Positions 1 to 9,900 of a DNA stretch of 64,000 nucleotides are shown in pieces; position 1 is the first letter of the stretch, and the number at the start of each line of letters is the position of its first letter. The position numbers and the translations under genes are program-made. The notes beneath the pieces were generated by a model. The model saw only the letters and a program-made list of their open reading frames with translations. It was not told the DNA's origin and searched no databases. The DNA is from Planctomycetota bacterium (lineage in GTDB: Bacteria; Planctomycetota; Planctomycetia; JALXBF01), in NCBI GenBank assembly GCA_026991575.1, contig JALXBF010000065.1, positions 88,121 to 152,120 of the forward strand. Reading direction: 5' to 3'.

Positions 1-563
1 TGAGCTGGGACTTCGTGGCCGATGGCCTGGGCAACCCGAAGGACACCGTCAGCTTGATCGGACTGGCGGAGACCGAGCCGATGAACCGGCGCGCAACGGT
101 AGCCAACGCGTACGACTGCGTGCGCAACGGCCTCTTTTCGACGAATCTGAAGCCGGTCGAGCGGCGCGTGGTAGACGACCTGTTCGCATACCTCGCGGCT
201 TTGCGGCCCGAGCCGAGCCCCCTACCGCTTGTTGACCCGAAGCTGGCGGAGCCGGCCCGTCGTGGGAAACAGCTGTTCGAAGGCAAAGCGGGATGTGCTG
301 GCTGCCACAGCGGCCCGTACCTGACGGACGGCAAGATGCACAATGTTGGCACCGGCAGCGGGCACTGGGAGGAGGCTGACGGCCGCTACGATACGCCGTC
401 GCTTCGGGAGCTGTACCGGACGGCGCCGTACTTGCACGATGGCCGCGCGTGGACGCTACGCGAAGTGCTCACAACGTTCAACCGCCGCCAGCGCCATGGA
501 CACGTCGAGCGTTTGAGCGCCGCGGAGCTCGATGATTTGATCGCGTACTTACTGTCCCTCTGA
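1..563 (+). CDS. C-terminal part of a c-type cytochrome / di-haem peroxidase-like protein (5' truncated by window)
   Basis: The reading frame is open to the first base of the window (codons for S-W-D-F precede the first GTG at 15), so the start lies outside and only about 187 C-terminal residues are seen. A haem c attachment motif, CAGCH, is followed by a region ending in a methionine-containing loop (DGKMHNVGTG), then PSLRELYRTAPYLHDGR, typical of the C-terminal haem domain of bacterial cytochrome c peroxidase/MauG-like proteins. Such proteins are exported and carry out redox chemistry in the periplasm. The end at DLIAYLLSL is the usual terminal helix of a cytochrome c domain. It converges on the minus-strand gene ending at 755. 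Substrate cannot be inferred from this fragment. Confidence 0.8.
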   Translation, partial: SWDFVADGLGNPKDTVSLIGLAETEPMNRRATVANAYDCVRNGLFSTNLKPVERRVVDDLFAYLAALRPEPSPLPLVDPKLAEPARRGKQLFEGKAGCAGCHSGPYLTDGKMHNVGTGSGHWEEADGRYDTPSLRELYRTAPYLHDGRAWTLREVLTTFNRRQRHGHVERLSAAELDDLIAYLLSL

Positions 564-705
564 GCGGTCCTGCACGTACGACGCTCCGGGGCAGGCCTCA
601 CGGTAGGCAGCATAAGGACGCACCGTGAGAAGGTCTCATCTGGGCAGCGACGACGGCGCCGATTGCGGCTTGCCCCGGGTCAACATGCGATGCGCAAAGA
701 GCGCG

Positions 706-729
706 GGGCCCTGCCTGCTGGCAGGACCC
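706..729 (-). terminator. hairpin terminator candidate of the minus-strand oxidoreductase operon
   Basis: GGGCCCTGCC (706-715), loop TGCT, GGCAGGACCC (720-729). As minus-strand RNA all ten pairs form (one G-U), while the plus-strand version has a C-A mismatch, so it fits the minus-strand transcript that ends at 755. The downstream minus-strand sequence has only a short CTCTTT run, so termination efficiency is uncertain. Confidence 0.5.
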
Positions 730-754
730 CTGCGCAGCATGATGCACGATGAGG

Positions 755-2101
755 TCAGGCGCCGGGCATGGCTACGGGGTAACGGCCTTCCTCGTCGGGT
801 AGCACAGGCGGAGGTGTGTCCCAGTCCATGTGGTCGATGTCGGCAACAAGTTGCTCATCGGAATGGAACACTTCGTCCCAGGTTACCAGCTTGCCGCTGT
901 GTGCCGCGATTCTGCCCATGATGGCTGTCATGCACGCATAGACGCACCGCTCGGTCTCGTTGTAGTCCTTGTTGTTTCGGATAGCATCAACGAGCAGGTC
1001 CATCTCGACCTGATAGGGGTTGGGCTCAGGCCCCGTGTAGCGCCAGGCGATCTGCTTGCTGTCGAACTTGTATCCCTTGTAGATGACCGGATTGGGCCGG
1101 GCCAGGTTCTGCATGATGCGGGCACTCCGCCTGGTACCGTGGGCGTAGTCGGCGAACTCATTCCAGCAGCCGGCGATGTGCCGCCCCTGGGCAAAGAGCC
1201 GCGAGCCGTCGGCGAAGATGTACTCCACAGCGTAATGGTCCCACATCTGGTCTGGCTGTCGTCTCACCTGGCGGCCACCCTGGCCCTGGGCTGCCACCGG
1301 CCAGCTTCCCTTGGCCCAGCAGCAGACGTCGATGTTATGAATCAGCCAATCGACGAAGAAGCTGCCGTTCAGCCAGGTGAAGCAGCTGTAGTTACGGATC
1401 TGATGGGCCAGCTCATTCTCGCCAGGCCGTCTTGGCTTGAAGCCCACCGGCCCGTGCATGCGGTAGGTGCGTAGCAGGATGACGTGGCCGATCTCACCGT
1501 CGTGGATCCGCCGGATGATCTCCTGCCGTGGGGCATCGTGCCGCCACATCAGGCCGCCCGCGATCTTGAGGCCTTTTTCCTGCGCTAGCCGCCCGGCACG
1601 CAGCACGCGGCGCAGCCCAGGCGGGTCAACCCCAAACGATTTTTCCATGAACACGTTCACGCCCCTCTTGACCGCGTACTCCACATGCACGGGGCGAAAC
1701 GCCGGCGGGGTGGCCAACAGCACGACGTCGCTGGGGCCCAACAGGTCGATGGCCTTGCGATACGCGTCGAAGCCAAGAAACTGGCGTTCTGGCGGCACGT
1801 CCACTTGCGGCCCGAAGCGCCTGGTCAGTGCCCGTAGGCTGGAGTTGAGGCGGTCACGGAAGACGTCGGCCATGGCCACGACCTGCACAGGGCCTGAGGT
1901 TGACAGGATATTGGCTGCGGCCCCGGTACCACGACCGCCGCAGCCAACGAGCGCGACCCTGATAACGTTTTGCTCGTGGATGTACCCCGGGCCTCGAGCC
2001 AGCAGGGGTCGGGTAGCAGCGGCTGCGGCGACTGCCGCGGAGGCTCGGCTCAAGAATTCGCGGCGAGACGACCGGGGATCGAAACGGTTTTTCTCAGCCA
2101 T
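755..2101 (-). CDS. Gfo/Idh/MocA-family oxidoreductase with Tat signal
   Basis: This is a predicted NAD(P)-dependent sugar or polyol oxidoreductase of 448 residues. The N-terminus has a twin-arginine signal (SSRREFLSRASA, then an Ala-rich stretch), so it is probably exported folded to the periplasm. The Rossmann fold follows with VALVGCGGRG near residue 50. The usual EKP motif is present as EKS (MEKSFGVDP), a small deviation from the family. A later segment, WLIHNIDVCCW, holds the conserved active-site His/Asp region. The start ATG at 2101 is preceded by CGGAGG at a suitable distance. It lies 23 nt downstream of the TIM-barrel gene at 2125-2997 on the same strand, so both are likely in one operon for sugar or inositol-like catabolism. 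Substrate is unknown. Confidence 0.88.
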   Translation of the reverse strand: MAEKNRFDPRSSRREFLSRASAAVAAAAATRPLLARGPGYIHEQNVIRVALVGCGGRGTGAAANILSTSGPVQVVAMADVFRDRLNSSLRALTRRFGPQVDVPPERQFLGFDAYRKAIDLLGPSDVVLLATPPAFRPVHVEYAVKRGVNVFMEKSFGVDPPGLRRVLRAGRLAQEKGLKIAGGLMWRHDAPRQEIIRRIHDGEIGHVILLRTYRMHGPVGFKPRRPGENELAHQIRNYSCFTWLNGSFFVDWLIHNIDVCCWAKGSWPVAAQGQGGRQVRRQPDQMWDHYAVEYIFADGSRLFAQGRHIAGCWNEFADYAHGTRRSARIMQNLARPNPVIYKGYKFDSKQIAWRYTGPEPNPYQVEMDLLVDAIRNNKDYNETERCVYACMTAIMGRIAAHSGKLVTWDEVFHSDEQLVADIDHMDWDTPPPVLPDEEGRYPVAMPGA

Positions 2102-2124
2102 GGTGGGCCTCCGGCGTGAGAGTG

Positions 2125-2997
2125 TCAGGAACCTGGCTTCAGGTGGGCTGGCTCAGGGGATTGCTCAAGGTCACGAATCAGTCGGCTCAGGTAGGCAAAG
2201 CTCTGCTCCGCCTGATCGACCGTGCCGCATTCGACGCTGAGGACGATGTCCCGTGGCGCTTTCCGGCAGAGCCGCACGACGGCTTGCCAGTCGATGACCC
2301 CGTCGCCGCAGGCACAGCCAACCGGTGTACCCGTCACGCGACCGCGTTCAGCTTCCGCCTGGGCCTGAGAGATGTCCTTGGCGTGGACGTGGACGAGCCT
2401 GGGCAGGACGTGTTCGAGCCAGGCGATCGGGTCCTGACCGGACAGGTAAGCATTGCCGGTGTCGAAGTTGATGCCGACAACGGGTGCAGGCACAAGGTTG
2501 ATGATCTCATCGAGTCCCCCGGGCGTGCGGCTGTACTGTTGGTGCGGTTCCAGGCCGATGAGAATGCCGCGTCGTTCAGCGACGGCGACCACTTCGGTGA
2601 GCACGTACTTCATGAGTACGAAGTCTTCGTCGCGCGTGGTCCAGCTCGGCTTGGGGCCTTCGTCCGTGTTGACCACCGGGGCGCCGCATTCGGCCGCGAA
2701 GCGGACCGCCAGTTTGAGCGATTCGGTGCTGACTTCTGGTTTGCACAGCGGCATGTGGGCGGATAGCCCCGAGATGCGCACGCCGGCACGTTCGCAAATG
2801 CGGGCGATTCGGAGCGGATCGTCAAAGAGCGAGATCGAGTGAAAGTAGCCGGCTTCGCTGAGGAGTTCTCGGCCGAAGTGGACCATGGGCTCGACGAACT
2901 CATAGCCGATCTCGGCCGCTTTCTCCACTCCCCATTCAAACGGCTTGTCCGCGTGCCGCACGAATTCGAGGTTAATGCCCAGCCGCACACGCCCCAT
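2125..2997 (-). CDS. sugar phosphate isomerase/epimerase-like TIM-barrel protein
   Basis: The 290-residue protein has the xylose-isomerase-like TIM-barrel pattern. Probable metal ligands are spread over the barrel strands: Glu in LIGLEPH, Asp in GINFDTGN, His in LVHVHAKD and Glu in LSVECG. These match the family that isomerises or epimerises keto-sugars or inositol derivatives with a divalent metal. The start ATG at 2997 has AGGAG nine bases upstream. It is the first gene of a two-gene unit with the Gfo/Idh/MocA oxidoreductase 23 nt downstream, a pairing common in Planctomycetota sugar catabolism. No signal peptide is visible, so it is probably cytoplasmic whereas its partner is exported. The exact substrate cannot be deduced. 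Confidence 0.85.
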   Translation of the reverse strand: MGRVRLGINLEFVRHADKPFEWGVEKAAEIGYEFVEPMVHFGRELLSEAGYFHSISLFDDPLRIARICERAGVRISGLSAHMPLCKPEVSTESLKLAVRFAAECGAPVVNTDEGPKPSWTTRDEDFVLMKYVLTEVVAVAERRGILIGLEPHQQYSRTPGGLDEIINLVPAPVVGINFDTGNAYLSGQDPIAWLEHVLPRLVHVHAKDISQAQAEAERGRVTGTPVGCACGDGVIDWQAVVRLCRKAPRDIVLSVECGTVDQAEQSFAYLSRLIRDLEQSPEPAHLKPGS

Positions 2998-3764
2998 GAG
3001 AGCGGCTCCTGCTGGCGGGTTGGTCCCGGGCCGGTCACGGCGGGATAGTCGCTAATGCGTAGTCATTTTATTAACTTTAGCGCCCGGCGCCAACCTCCGG
3101 CACGGTGCGACACCGCGGCGGTGTTCGGCAATGGATGGCCTGACGGTGACAGGAGGGCACCATGGTGGCTGGAGGTGCGTGTGGGATCGGCCTGCCCAGG
3201 GGCCGTGGGCAGGCAGCCGGGGGGCCTCACCTTCCGGCGGCAAGGTTGCATCGGGGGCGTCCGCGCGGCGGCGTTGCTCTTCTTCATTCCCGACGTCACG
3301 CCCACAACCGCTGCGTTGGAATGGCAAGTTCAGCCGTCGGTGCCCGCACGATCGTCAGGCGGATTCCGCCGCCCGATGCCAGGTGAGTGTCCGGACGCTC
3401 GGCACAGCGCGAGTGCGGCTTTTGGGGCGGAACGTTCCGGGACAAAGGGGGGACTCACGTAACACTGCCGACGCCATGCAATCAACCTTGCAGGCGGGGG
3501 ATGTGAAGCCCCATGCCGGCCCAGCCAGGCGAGCTATCACACCGAAGCACCTTTCCCCCGTGGTACGGTTTGGACCGTCGGCGAAACATCGCCGCAGGCC
3601 CCCGGCGAGCTACTCGGCGCCATGCCGTTCGGTGATCTGCAGTAGTTGGGCTTGAATTGGTCTTGCCGGTCCATGTCCGCCTTGACCCGGGTCACGGGAC
3701 TGGCTAGAAGGACAGGGCAAGATCACGTCGCCCGAGGCGCAGCCGCTCACGGAGGAGCGAGAAC
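2998..3764 (+). other. 767-nt intergenic region between divergent units
   Basis: Several open frames cross this stretch in both directions, but none has a ribosome site, a consistent protein composition or a recognisable motif. I regard it as non-coding. It must contain the promoter for the minus-strand operon starting at 2997 and the plus-strand promoter candidate at 3682-3710. Confidence 0.5.
3682..3710 (+). promoter_or_regulatory. sigma70-type promoter candidate for the histidine kinase
   Basis: TTGACC (3682-3687), a 17-nt spacer and TAGAAG (3705-3710) match the -35/-10 consensus at 5/6 and 4/6 positions. It lies 55 nt upstream of the GTG start at 3765. Confidence 0.4.
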
Positions 3765-5810
3765 GTGAAGCAGGTCGATATTCTAGACCGCGTGCTGTCG
3801 CTGGAAGAACTGCCGATGCGGCCGGAAACGGCGGCCCAGCTACTGGCTTTCCACGATGAGCTTGTCGATGGCTACCGTCTACGCCGCCTGCTGGCCGCTG
3901 ATCCGGCGCTTCTCTTCTGCGCGGCCCGCCTCAGCGGGGCTCATGCCGCTGACCGCGTGCCGACGATTGACGAGTTGGCACGCGTCGCACGCACATCCGC
4001 TTTCTGGCGGCACCTGGCCGGCGTGGTCAGCGTCTACCGGCCCAACAAGTCGGGACACCTGCCACTGGTCCGAGCGTGGCGATTCAGCTTGGCTACCGCA
4101 TCGGCTGCCCGCGCCCTGATCCGGCCGGAGGCTCACGAGTCGTCTGCCCGAGCGTTTACGGCCGGCTGGTACCGCACACTCGGTGCCTACGTGCTGGCGG
4201 TGCTTGAGGGGGAGCGCTGGGAGGAGCTGCGGAGCCAGGCACTGTCGTACGAACACCTCCTGGAGCTAGAAAAGGAGACGTTCGGGCTCAGTCAGCACGA
4301 ACTGGCCATCCACCTGCTGGTTCACTGGGGGCTGAGTGTCGAACCGTTGGTTGAGATGAGACGCAGGGCCAATGGCAACGGTCAGCACACGTCGTTGTCG
4401 CAGCTGACTGCCGATGCCATCCGACTCGTGCAGGATACGCCCCTAGCTCTGTGTGCCTGTCCGCTTCCGGCGGATGCCCGTCGACTCCAGGAGCTTGCGT
4501 GGTTGGAGCGTGCCGTAGCGCAGGTTGAGCAGTTCTTGACCGAGCCACGCCGTGGGCGGGTCGGTGACCGTGGCGACTGGCTCGTCCGTGGCGCGCGTCT
4601 GGCGGCTGATGCTGTGGCCCGCCGCACCGCCTCAGCATGGCGTGTCCATCTGGAACGTGCTGCGAGGGGCGGAACGGAGGAGCGCTTTCCCGCCGACCTG
4701 GCCCGTGCCGTGGCGCAGGCGCTGCGTGAGGCGGCGTCGGTGGATGTTGTCTGTGCGGTTGCTCTTGCCCGCGAGGGGCGCAGTTCGGTGGCGATAGCGC
4801 CCAGTGCCGGATCGGTGCGCATCCACCATGTCTCGTCCGTGCTCGACAATCACTCACGCCTGCGCGCCGTGCTCAGCTCCATTCGCTGCTATCCCAGCAA
4901 GCACGGCTGGATTGAACGCAACCTGCTGCACCAACCGCACGCTACCGTGCTCGTTCTCCTCGATGCCAACGCTGCGGCAGTCGTGGGCCAACTTGGCGAC
5001 GTGCTGCGTGAGCTCGCGCACTGTGCGCAAGCGGCCGTTGCGAGGTACCACGAGGAGAAGCAGCGGCGCGAGGTCCTGTGCGACCTCCACGAAGCACAGG
5101 CGACGGCGAGTCGCATCATTGAGGAGCGGGTCTTGGAGGCGATCGGTGAGTTTGCCGCGGGAGCGGCTCACGAGTTGAACAATCGCATCGCCGTCATACG
5201 GGGCCGTGCTCAGCTGCTGCTGGAGGGTGAGCAGGAGGCGGCACGGCTGAGGGCTCTGGAGACCATTTTGCAGGAAACCCGCCGCGTCCGCGAGATCTTG
5301 CAGAAGCTCTACGACCTGGCACAGCCGGCCGAACCAGAATTCGAACGCGTGGAGCCGCTCGAAGTGGTGCATGAGGCTGTTGATCGCTTGAGACGAGAGC
5401 TTACCGGCGCAGGCGAGTGCTGTGTCGAAATCGAAGCCGCTGACCAGGCACTCCGCGTGCAGGCGGACCCGGAGATGTTGCGGGAGGCACTCTATGAGCT
5501 GATCCGCAACGCGGTTGAAGCGGGCCAGGGACCGGTGCGTATCGCAGTGCGCGCCACGGCGCGTAACGCGGTTGTGGTGCGCATCATGAACCAGGCCACC
5601 ATGGACCAGCGTCTTCAGCGGCTAGCATGGGTGCCGTTCTACTCGGGCCGCGAGGCTGGTCGCGGTGTCGGACTGGGCCTGCCGCTGGCACGGCGGTTGG
5701 TCGAGGCTCAGGGGGGGCGACTGCGCCTGTACTCGGCCGCCGCGGGTACCGTTGTCGACGTCATCTTGCCGATGCCGCCCGCCTCAGGCGGGCAGAGACG
5801 GTGTGCGTGA
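3765..5810 (+). CDS. HDOD-like / sensor histidine kinase hybrid
   Basis: The 681-residue protein has a GTG start with GGAGG nine bases upstream. Residues about 5-200 follow the HDOD pattern: a leading LPxRP-type segment, a DPALLFCAARLS helix, an FTAGWYRTLG helix, and an ExETFGxxxHELA segment. The metal-binding residues of true HD domains are absent. A middle region (about 240-440) may be a degenerate GAF-like sensor. The C-terminus is a histidine kinase: the phosphoacceptor is His469 in GAAHELNN, the N box is ELIRNAVEAG near 579, and the G box is GRGVGLGLPLARRL near 633. There is no transmembrane segment, so it is a soluble sensor kinase. No response regulator lies next to it, making it an orphan kinase whose target is unknown. 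Confidence 0.85.
   Translation: MKQVDILDRVLSLEELPMRPETAAQLLAFHDELVDGYRLRRLLAADPALLFCAARLSGAHAADRVPTIDELARVARTSAFWRHLAGVVSVYRPNKSGHLPLVRAWRFSLATASAARALIRPEAHESSARAFTAGWYRTLGAYVLAVLEGERWEELRSQALSYEHLLELEKETFGLSQHELAIHLLVHWGLSVEPLVEMRRRANGNGQHTSLSQLTADAIRLVQDTPLALCACPLPADARRLQELAWLERAVAQVEQFLTEPRRGRVGDRGDWLVRGARLAADAVARRTASAWRVHLERAARGGTEERFPADLARAVAQALREAASVDVVCAVALAREGRSSVAIAPSAGSVRIHHVSSVLDNHSRLRAVLSSIRCYPSKHGWIERNLLHQPHATVLVLLDANAAAVVGQLGDVLRELAHCAQAAVARYHEEKQRREVLCDLHEAQATASRIIEERVLEAIGEFAAGAAHELNNRIAVIRGRAQLLLEGEQEAARLRALETILQETRRVREILQKLYDLAQPAEPEFERVEPLEVVHEAVDRLRRELTGAGECCVEIEAADQALRVQADPEMLREALYELIRNAVEAGQGPVRIAVRATARNAVVVRIMNQATMDQRLQRLAWVPFYSGREAGRGVGLGLPLARRLVEAQGGRLRLYSAAAGTVVDVILPMPPASGGQRRCA
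5777..5793 (+). other. perfect hairpin at the 3' end of the kinase gene
   Basis: GCCCGCC, loop TCA, GGCGGGC is a 7-bp stem inside the last codons, just before two convergent genes end (5810 and 5816). No T-run follows on either strand, so it is not a classical terminator. It could stall or protect the 3' ends of the convergent transcripts. Confidence 0.35.
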
Positions 5811-5815
5811 GGGGG

Positions 5816-6973
5816 CTAGTGGGTGTGGGATCTATCCGGGCCGGTTCCGGCCAGGACGGCCCGGAACAGCTCCAGATGGCGGCGCGCGGCGGCCTGCAGC
5901 GCAAAACACTGCTCCACCCGTTGCCGTACCGCCACGCTCAGCTCCGGCCATCGCCGCCGTGCCCGAAGCGCCTCAATGAGCACGGCAGCCAACCGCTCCG
6001 CACGACGGCTCTCAAAAACCCAGCCCACCGCGTCCTGCTGGCCCACCACTTCCAGATTGCCCGCTATCGCGCTGACCACCGGCACAACGCCGCATGCCAT
6101 CGCCTCGAGCAACGCGATGCTGATCCCCTCGAAGTGGCTGGGCAGCACGAACAGATCCAGCGCGTGCAGTATCTCCGCAGGTCGCCTGACCTCACCAAGG
6201 TAGCACACCCCGGGCAACGCAGTGAGCCGTTGGGCCCACTTGCTGGAGGCCGGACCCCCGGCTACCAGAAGCATCGCGTCTGGCACCGTCTGCTTGACCG
6301 CTGGCCACGCCGCGATCAACTCCTCGATCCCTTTCTCCGGGGACAGCCTACCGACGTAGCCCACGATCGGTCCGGCCACGGCCAGCCGCGACCGCGCAGA
6401 AGCGCGCTCCTCTGCTGTGGGGGGGCGGTACGTGCGACAGCAGACCGCGTTGCGAATCAGGTGGAGTCTTGTTGCCGGATAGCCGGCCTCCACCAGCTCC
6501 TCATGCACGAGACGGCTGGGGGCGACGATCGCGTCGGCCGCCAAGCAGGCTCGCCGAATCCGCTCGCCCAGCAGTGCCTGCCGCTGCCAGGCCACGTCCC
6601 CAGTGGCTCCCGCCCCCTCGGCCCGCAGCACGACCGGACGCTCCAGGGATTGCCGCACGCTGATGGCTGCCCAGGCCTGATGCTTCAGCATGGAAACGTA
6701 GACAATGTCGGTCTTGTCCCGGTGTCGGACAAGATAGCGGCGTAACGCGAGCACGTAACGTGCCGTGCCGACGAAGCGAACCGCAGGCAGGGGCAGACGG
6801 GTGACCGGTATGCCATCGACCGTCTCGTGCGCGGGCCAGTTCGGATCGTAGCGAGCCGCAACCACGTGCACGTCACAACCGTGGTGAGCCCACTCGCCGG
6901 CCAGTGCCCGCAGCACGGACTCCGCACCGCCCACCAGCGGGTAGAACCGTTGTGTCACCAACGTGATTCGCAT
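5816..6973 (-). CDS. glycosyltransferase family 4 protein
   Basis: A 385-residue GT-B glycosyltransferase that probably transfers a sugar from a nucleotide donor during polysaccharide or glycolipid synthesis. The N-terminal fold begins RITLVTQRFYPLVGGAE. The donor-binding half has VGRLSPEKGIEELI, and the GT4 EX7E motif appears as EGISIALLE near residue 290. The open frame extends 74 codons upstream, but ATG at 6973 is chosen because the canonical GT4 N-terminus starts there. That ATG overlaps the mfd stop in the sequence TGATG, so translation is probably coupled to mfd. It ends 6 nt from the stop of the convergent kinase gene. The link to DNA repair is probably only positional. Confidence 0.85.
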   Translation of the reverse strand: MRITLVTQRFYPLVGGAESVLRALAGEWAHHGCDVHVVAARYDPNWPAHETVDGIPVTRLPLPAVRFVGTARYVLALRRYLVRHRDKTDIVYVSMLKHQAWAAISVRQSLERPVVLRAEGAGATGDVAWQRQALLGERIRRACLAADAIVAPSRLVHEELVEAGYPATRLHLIRNAVCCRTYRPPTAEERASARSRLAVAGPIVGYVGRLSPEKGIEELIAAWPAVKQTVPDAMLLVAGGPASSKWAQRLTALPGVCYLGEVRRPAEILHALDLFVLPSHFEGISIALLEAMACGVVPVVSAIAGNLEVVGQQDAVGWVFESRRAERLAAVLIEALRARRRWPELSVAVRQRVEQCFALQAAARRHLELFRAVLAGTGPDRSHTH

Positions 6974-9900
6974 CAGGCCGCCTGCACCGGCTCGCTGCCC
7001 GGTGCCATCAACACCATGAGCTGTTGCACAAGCTGAGTTGTGCTCGTTTCTTGCTCCACGGGCAAGTAGCCGGTCGTGTCGTCGGTCAGCCGAAGCCGGT
7101 TCTTCAGCCGTTTTTGCAGGGCTCGTTGTCCGGCGACGGTGGCAAACGAGAAGATGACGTACCCGTCGTGCAGCCGGATGCGCTGGATCGACCATGGCTG
7201 CGCAAGGATCCGAAGCCGGGCGGCCTGCAGCAAGTTACGGACCGGTCCGGGCAGCGGTCCGAAGCGGTCCTTAATCTCCGCTTCCAGATCGTCGACATCG
7301 GCCAGGGTGCGGAGTTGGCCGAGCTTGCGGTACAGCTCGATCCGTTGCCGGTGAGCCGGCACGTACTGCTCCGGCAGGTACGTCTTCCAGGGTAAGTCGA
7401 TGACGACGGGAATCCACTGAGGGGCCGGCTCGTTTTTCAGTTCGCGCACGGCCTGCTCCAGCAACTGGCAGTATAGCTCGTAGCCGACGGCCGCAATGTG
7501 GCCACTTTGCTGCGGACCCAAGATGTTGCCCGCACCCCGGATCTCCAGATCACGCAGCGCGAGCTTGAAGCCGGCACCGAGTTCGTTGAACTCTTCGATT
7601 GCTTTCAGTCGCTGGCGAGCATCCTCTGTCATCGCCCGCGATGGGTCGACCAGCAGGTAGGCGTAGGCACGGTGCTTGTACCGACCGACGCGGCCGCGGA
7701 GCTGGTGTAGGTCAGCAAGGCCAAAGCGATCGGCATCGTTGATGAACAGCGTGTTCGCTGTGGGGATATCCAGTCCGTTCTCGATGATCGTCGTGGCTAC
7801 AAGCACGTCGAACTTGCGATCAAAGAAGTCGATCATGGTCGCTTCCAGTTCCTGCGGCGGCATGCGGCCGTGGGCGTAGCGGACAATCGCTTCCGGTACA
7901 AGCTGCTGGATCCTCCGGGCGATCTCGTGAATGTTGTAGACCCGGTTGTGCACGAACAGGACCTGCCCGTCGCGGTTGAGCTCACGCAGGATCGCGTTAC
8001 GGATCAGGTCGTCGTCCCACCGGCAAATGTGCGTCTCGACCGCTGTACGGCCCAGCGGCGGCGTCTCCAGTACCGAGATGTCCCGGATGCCCAGCAAAGC
8101 CATATGTAGCGTGCGCGGGATCGGTGTGGCCGTCAGCGTGAGCACGTCGACCATGGCGCGCATCGACTTCAGACGCTCCTTATGCGCCACGCCAAAACGC
8201 TGCTCCTCATCGATGATCACCAATCCCAGGTCATGGAACTCGACGTCGGGCTGCAGTAGCCGGTGCGTGCCGATGATGATGTCGACGGTGCCCTGCTTCA
8301 GTCGCTCCAACACGTCGCGCTGTTCGGCCTTCGACTTGAACCGGCTCAGCACCTCAATCTCAAACGGGAACGCGGCAAAGCGTTCCGTGAACGTGCGGTA
8401 GTGCTGCTCGGCCAATACCGTGGTAGGCACCAGCACGGCGACCTGCTTGCCGTGATCGACCACCTTGAACGCGGCGCGCATGGCTAGTTCGGTTTTCCCG
8501 AAGCCTACGTCGCCGCAAAGCAGCCGGTCCATCGGCCGCGGCTGCGCCATGTCCTGCTTGATCTCGGCCATCACCCGCAGCTGATCGGGCGTTTCCTGAA
8601 ATGGGAACGACGCCTCGAACTCAGCCTGCCATTCACTCTCCTGTGCGTAGCTGAAGCCCGGCCGGCTCAACCGCAGGGCTTGCAGCCGCAGCAGTTCGGC
8701 CGCCAGATCACGCACGGCCTCGGCCACCTGTTGCTTGCGCCGTTGCCACGTCGTGCCGCCGAGGCGCGACAGTGGTGGCTCCTGGCCTTTGCCGCCGACG
8801 TACTTCTGCACCAGATCAATCCGCGACGCCGGCACCAGAACCCGCGTGCCGCCGGCGAACTCCAGAACCAGATGCTCCTCCAACGTGCCGTGTCGCTCGC
8901 AGAGCTCCATGCCGCGGTAACGGGCGATGCCGTGCGCAACGTGCACCACATAGTCGCCTTCGCGCAGGTCAAGGAAGCTTTCGATGACGCGACTCTCGTA
9001 GCCACGTCGCGGGACAGGCCGTTTCAGCGACCGGCGCTGCAGGAGCTCGTTGTCGCTGAGCACCAGCAGACGCTTGCCGCTGACCGGAGCCCGACGAGAC
9101 CGCCGTCGAGACGGTTGCTCGGGTAGAACCAATCGAAAGCCTGCCCGGACGGAGCCGACATCGAGCGTGAGCCGACCAGTCCGCAGCAGGGGACTGTCGC
9201 CGAAGATTTCCTGCAGCCGCGTCCGCTCAGCTTCGTTGTGGCAGGCGATCAAGACCGAAGTATCCTCGTCGACCAGTGCTTCCAGCTCCGCGCGAATCTG
9301 GCCTGCCCGCGACGTGAACCGCTGCACCGACTCGGTCCGCAGCGCCCAGGTGTTCTCCGAGCCGGGCCCTGGCATGCTGGAGATCGTGACCGTGGCGAAT
9401 TGCGTTTGCAGCCGGGCGACGACATCCTCGAAGAGGAAGTGGCCCTTCAGGTCGGCCAGTCGATAAAGGTAGGCTTGCGCCTGGCGACGCAGCTCGAACG
9501 GCTCGATCAACAACCACCAGGTTGATTCGGGCCAGAATTCTGCAAGGTGCCCCGTCCACTGGTCCGGCGCCGCCTTCCCCGATACCGACTGAACCGTTGC
9601 CTGCTCGGCCGTTCCGCAGCTCCGCTGGGTTTCTGGGTCGAAGTATCTCAGCGACTCGATCTCATCGCCAAAGAACTCGATCCGAAGCGGCTCGGTGGCG
9701 TTTGGTGAAAAGACATCGATGATGCCGCCGCGCACAGTGAACTCGCCGGGTAGTTCGACGACCTCGCTTCTGCTATAACCGCCCCGCTCCAGCCACTCGA
9801 TGAGCCGTTCCATGGGCAGCTCCTCACCGACGCGCAGCGTCAGTTGGGCGTCACGGAGCTGCTGGGCACGGGGCACTGGTTGCAACAACGCCTGCACAGG

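Noticed and set aside
1467..2240. 257-codon plus-strand frame opposite the first oxidoreductase gene
   Set aside because: It is antisense to a gene with intact motifs and ribosome site.
3055..3655. Several small frames (plus 3055-3462, 3131-3655; minus 3052-3327)
   Set aside because: Composition is unlike the neighbouring genes, no start site is preceded by a ribosome site, and they overlap each other.
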